Shown here: piece after piece, positions 61,318-64,000 of the stretch
Numbering within the stretch: the stretch's first letter is position 1
Layout of the letters: every line of letters begins with the position of its first letter
Source of the DNA: CAG-698 sp964385755
Lineage (GTDB): Bacteria > Bacillota_I > Bacilli_A > ML615J-28 > CAG-698
Assembly (NCBI GenBank): GCA_964385755.1
Contig: CAYLPZ010000005.1
Location: forward strand, 1 to 64,000
Direction of reading: 5' to 3'
Length of the DNA stretch: 64,000 nt
The notes under the pieces: generated by a model
The model's database searches: none
What the model was told of the DNA's origin: nothing
What the model saw: the letters and a program-made list of their open reading frames with translations, nothing else
Translations under genes and position numbers: made by a program

Positions 61318-61476
61318 ATCGTATAGAGGTTGCGAATTTAATGATAAGCTATTTTAGGGTTTAATAAATAGTGGTAAAGGTAAATTCGCCGAAATGTAAA
61401 AAGTCCCAAACTTTTTATGTTGGGTAACTAGAGAATATCTAGTTAACTGTCACTTAAACAAGTGGAGAGCTATCGA
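61318..61476 (+). promoter_or_regulatory. Lysine riboswitch (L box) aptamer
   Basis: The conserved L-box blocks occur in order: TAGAGGTTGCGAA (61324-61336), a P2 arm with ATGATAAGCT, GGTAAAGG then ATTCGCCGAA (61373-61394), a GGG/CCC-bearing P3 stem, the P4 hairpin ACTAGAGAATATCTAGT, CTGTCACTT, and AGTGGAGAGCTATCGA (61461-61476) closing P1 with the 5' ATCGTATAG. Lysine binding stabilises P1 and in most cases allows the downstream terminator to form, turning the gene off. It is placed between a strong promoter and an NhaC-family transporter gene and explains most of the 390-base gap. Confidence 0.9.
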
Positions 61477-61527
61477 CAACTTTACCAAAAAAATGCATTT
61501 ATATTGTGTTTTATATATGTAATTTTG

Positions 61528-61556
61528 CGATAACTATTTTAGTTATCGTTTTTTTA
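61528..61556 (+). terminator. Terminator of the lysine riboswitch
   Basis: CGATAACT and AGTTATCG around ATTTT, then a run of seven T. It is placed 50 bases after the aptamer and 80 bases before the start codon, as expected for the expression platform. Confidence 0.85.
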
Positions 61557-61637
61557 TTTTCATAAATCAAAGTTGCTAGTTATTATTTACCTAATTTCCA
61601 AATGTTATCGATTTAAATATTTCAAAGAAAGGTTAAA

Positions 61638-63311
61638 ATGATGAAAAAAAAGAAAGTTCCAATTATTATTTTTGGATTATTGATTTTAGCAACTTTAATT
61701 ATTTTATCAGTATTAGATGTTGCTAGTTTAACAATAACTTGTACATTATGTAATGGTACAGGTTTAGTTGAAGGCTTAGAATGTGGTTTATGTGAAGGCG
61801 TAGGAGTAGGACATGGATCTATTTGGGCCCTTCTTCCTGCTATTATTGCTATCACTTTATCGTTAATCACAAAAGAAGTTTTTTCGAGTTTATTTATAGG
61901 AATACTATCAGGAGCAATAATTGCTACACGATTTTCTTTTGTGAGGACTGTAGATGAAGTTATTAATACTGGTTTAATTCCTGCAGTTGTTGGAAGTGCG
62001 GGAATATTTATTTTTCTTGTAGAACTAGGGATTATTGTTGCTTTAATAAATAAATCAGGTGGTTCAGAATCTTTTGGTGTTTGGGCAAAAAAACATGTTA
62101 AAACAAAAGTAGGAGCAAGTGTTGCAACATTTTTACTTGGAGTTTTAATATTTATTGATGATTATTTTAATTGTTTAACTGTAGGTTCGGTTATGAAACC
62201 AGTAACTGATAAACATAAAATAAGTAGAGAAAAACTTGCATTTCTAATTGACTCAACTGCCGCTCCAATTTGCATGATTGCTCCTATATCATCATGGGCT
62301 GCGGCGGTATCAAAGTATGCTAGTGATGGAAATGGTTTTGAATTATTTGTAAAAGCTATTCCAATGAATTTTTATTGTATTTTAACAATTGTTTTTGTGT
62401 TAACAATTACTATTTTAAAATTTGATTTTGGTCCAATGAAGAAATTCGAAAATCAAGAAAGTATCAATAGTGCTTTTGATAGTTATGATGACAATAATGC
62501 TAATACTAAAGCAAAATTAATCGATTTATTATTACCAATAATTTTCTTGATAATTTTTTCAGTATTCTCACTTATCTATGTTGGTGGATTCTTTACACCA
62601 GAAAGTTCTAACTATATGAATTTTATTAGTAGTTTTGCAGACACAGATGCAACTATTGCCTTGCCATGGAGTGGACTTGTTTGTTTAGTATTTACAATGG
62701 TATATTTCTTAATAAGAAGAACTATTTCATTTGAAAAAATTGTAGAAGCTATCCCTGAAGGATTTAAAGCAATGGTGCCTGCAATTTTAATTCTTACTTT
62801 CGCAACTACATTAAAAAATATTACATCAACATTAGGGGCTGCTTTCTATGTTGGTAATTTAATGAATGGTACTGCTAGTACACTTATGGCATTTTTACCT
62901 GCTGTTATCTTCCTTGTTTCTTGTGGACTTTCATTCGCAACTGGAACAAGCTGGGGTACCTTTGGTATACTAATTCCGATTGTCACTGCAATCTTTATTT
63001 CAGACCCAACTAATCCGTTATTAATCCTTGGTATTTCAGCATGTCTTGCAGGAGCAGTATGTGGAGATCATTGCTCACCGATTTCTGATACAACGATTAT
63101 GGCAAGTGCAGGTAGTGATTGTAATCACATAAACCATGTTTCATCACAACTACCATATTCAATATATATTGCATGTGTATCATTTGTATGTTTCCTTATT
63201 GCAGGGTTTATTCCAATATGGTATATTATGCTTCCTTTGTCAATTGCCATTATGATTATTTCTCTTATTGTTACTAGAAGAATTATAAATAAAAAGGAAG
63301 CACTAGCATAG
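61638..63311 (+). CDS. NhaC-family transporter, probably lysine uptake
   Basis: 557 residues, about 12 hydrophobic segments. GVLIFIDDYFNCLTVGSVM (about 170-188), DSTAAPICMIAPISSWAAA (about 208-226), and CGLSFATGTSWGTFGI and AGAVCGDHCSPISDTTIMAS in the second half are NhaC/antiporter-family hallmarks. Lysine-riboswitch-controlled NhaC-type genes (LysW/YvsH type) are known and considered lysine transporters, so that role is inferred rather than Na+/H+ exchange. After the first helix (about residues 33-55) lies a CxxCxG pair of DnaJ zinc-finger type, unusual for this family. The start is ATG 61638 or 61641 after AAAGG. Confidence 0.85.
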   Translation: MMKKKKVPIIIFGLLILATLIILSVLDVASLTITCTLCNGTGLVEGLECGLCEGVGVGHGSIWALLPAIIAITLSLITKEVFSSLFIGILSGAIIATRFSFVRTVDEVINTGLIPAVVGSAGIFIFLVELGIIVALINKSGGSESFGVWAKKHVKTKVGASVATFLLGVLIFIDDYFNCLTVGSVMKPVTDKHKISREKLAFLIDSTAAPICMIAPISSWAAAVSKYASDGNGFELFVKAIPMNFYCILTIVFVLTITILKFDFGPMKKFENQESINSAFDSYDDNNANTKAKLIDLLLPIIFLIIFSVFSLIYVGGFFTPESSNYMNFISSFADTDATIALPWSGLVCLVFTMVYFLIRRTISFEKIVEAIPEGFKAMVPAILILTFATTLKNITSTLGAAFYVGNLMNGTASTLMAFLPAVIFLVSCGLSFATGTSWGTFGILIPIVTAIFISDPTNPLLILGISACLAGAVCGDHCSPISDTTIMASAGSDCNHINHVSSQLPYSIYIACVSFVCFLIAGFIPIWYIMLPLSIAIMIISLIVTRRIINKKEALA

Positions 63312-63317
63312 TACTTC

Positions 63318-64000
63318 TTAAATTAGAGTATATTTGCTAGCACTCAATAGTAGGGCTATTTCGGAAATTGATAATAACAAACTAGAACCACCATAACTAA
63401 ATAATGGAAGTGTTATACCAGTAACTGGTAATAGTCCTACTACGACTCCAGTATTAATGAATACTTGAGTAGCTAGAGAAAAAACTATTCCTATTTGTAT
63501 ATATTTAATAAATTTATCTTCAGTATTTATGGCATTTTTGATGCCTCTATAGAAGATTAAAATGAATAGTAAGAGAATAAAAGCTCCACCAATTAATCCT
63601 ATTTCTTCAAGAATGATTGCAAAAATAAAATCATTTTGTGGCTCTGGTAAGAAGAAGTGCTTTTGAATTGATTTATTAAATCCATGACCAAATAGACCAC
63701 CTGGAGTAATTGCTAGCATTGATTGAATGCCTTGAAAACCACTTCCAAGAGGATCTTCCCATGGATTAAGAAAAGCTGTAATCCTTTCTAGTCTATATGG
63801 ACTTAAAAGAATAAGAAATACAAAACCTATTATTCCAAATATCCCAAGGATTACAAAATATTTTAGTTTTCCTCCAGCACAGAAAATTAACAAAAGAGAT
63901 GATAAAAAGAGGACTAAGCCAGTACCAAAATCTGGTTGTAAAAGGATTATTCCAAAGATAATTATACATACACTTAATAAAAAAACAAATGGTTTGAGTT
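63318..64000 (-). CDS. ftsW: FtsW/SpoVE-type SEDS glycosyltransferase, partial (start outside window)
   Basis: The reading frame stays open to the right edge, so only the C-terminal 227 residues or so are visible. Visible motifs: LLQPDFGTG, then AITPGGLFGHGFNKSIQKHF, LPEPQNDFIFAII then EEIGLIGG, and PVTGITLPLFSYGGSS. The LPE..xDFIFA version favours FtsW/SpoVE over RodA. SEDS proteins polymerise lipid II into glycan strands with a partner class B PBP at the septum. It converges on the NhaC gene with only six bases between stops, and no clear terminator lies there. FtsW versus a sporulation SpoVE cannot be separated here. Confidence 0.87.
   Translation of the reverse strand, partial: LKPFVFLLSVCIIIFGIILLQPDFGTGLVLFLSSLLLIFCAGGKLKYFVILGIFGIIGFVFLILLSPYRLERITAFLNPWEDPLGSGFQGIQSMLAITPGGLFGHGFNKSIQKHFFLPEPQNDFIFAIILEEIGLIGGAFILLLFILIFYRGIKNAINTEDKFIKYIQIGIVFSLATQVFINTGVVVGLLPVTGITLPLFSYGGSSLLLSISEIALLLSASKYTLI

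Overview
The window (about 30% GC by eye, dense short-spaced operons, TGA used as an ordinary stop codon) looks like the chromosome of a low-GC, peptidoglycan-walled bacterium of the Bacillota. It would fit a gut-associated Bacilli/Erysipelotrichia- or RF39-like lineage. Evidence for a wall is a PBP5-type carboxypeptidase, UppP and an FtsW-like SEDS protein. TGA ends several genes (the cysteine desulfurase, the GH13 amylase), which argues against the Mycoplasma code. No phage, IS element, CRISPR array, tRNA or rRNA was seen. The lineage assignment is inference.

Layout. 0-9.4 kb: coaD (minus strand), then a plus-strand operon of an ABC-exporter-like protein with a decayed ATPase domain, gltX, tldD, tldE and a DbpA-type DEAD-box helicase, followed by a convergent radical SAM gene. 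9.4-18.6 kb: an AGCS amino-acid symporter, a probable 6S RNA, a large surface metallophosphoesterase with four C-terminal repeats, and a pair of ATPase-permease fusion ABC proteins. 18.6-24.2 kb: a glycerol cassette (glpK, GlpA-like, NAD/FAD oxidoreductase, DUF1667) and a DegV protein. 24.2-29.5 kb: DUF2752 and a 57-residue membrane ORF, then a cysteine desulfurase / thioredoxin-like / CcdA-fusion operon, and on the minus strand a membrane protein that looks like an M48 peptidase without its zinc site.

29.6-38.5 kb: a heterodimeric BmrC/BmrD-like ABC exporter, a MATE exporter with a 16-bp inverted repeat in its leader, an M18 aminopeptidase, and a DUF2828/von Willebrand A (Ro60/TROVE-like) gene plus a small XRE regulator. 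A two-module structured leader RNA with its own promoter and terminator precedes the DUF2828 gene. 38.5-46.3 kb: D,D-carboxypeptidase, a lipoprotein, a second surface metallophosphoesterase, a PlsC acyltransferase carrying a zinc ribbon, and a GltS-type symporter. 46.3-57.1 kb: a complete glycogen operon (glgB-C-D-A-P), a GH13 enzyme and an RsuA-type pseudouridine synthase. 57.1-64 kb: UppP, a VanZ-like protein, an N-acetylhexosamine kinase-like gene and a GlmU-N-like uridylyltransferase, a second DegV, a lysine riboswitch controlling an NhaC-family transporter, and an ftsW-like gene running off the right edge.

How the genes work together: the window combines glycogen storage and glycerol use, amino-acid uptake (AGCS, GltS-type, lysine-regulated NhaC-type), sulfur and thiol-disulfide chemistry, wall and lipid-carrier maintenance, and several export pumps. 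The least explained items are the tandem leader RNA in front of the DUF2828/vWA gene, two proteins that keep a family fold but have lost the catalytic residues (ABC and M48), a shared SGC-TM-basic C-terminal tail on two surface phosphoesterases, and a strand-symmetric excess of the hexamer TTGCGG. All counts were made by eye.
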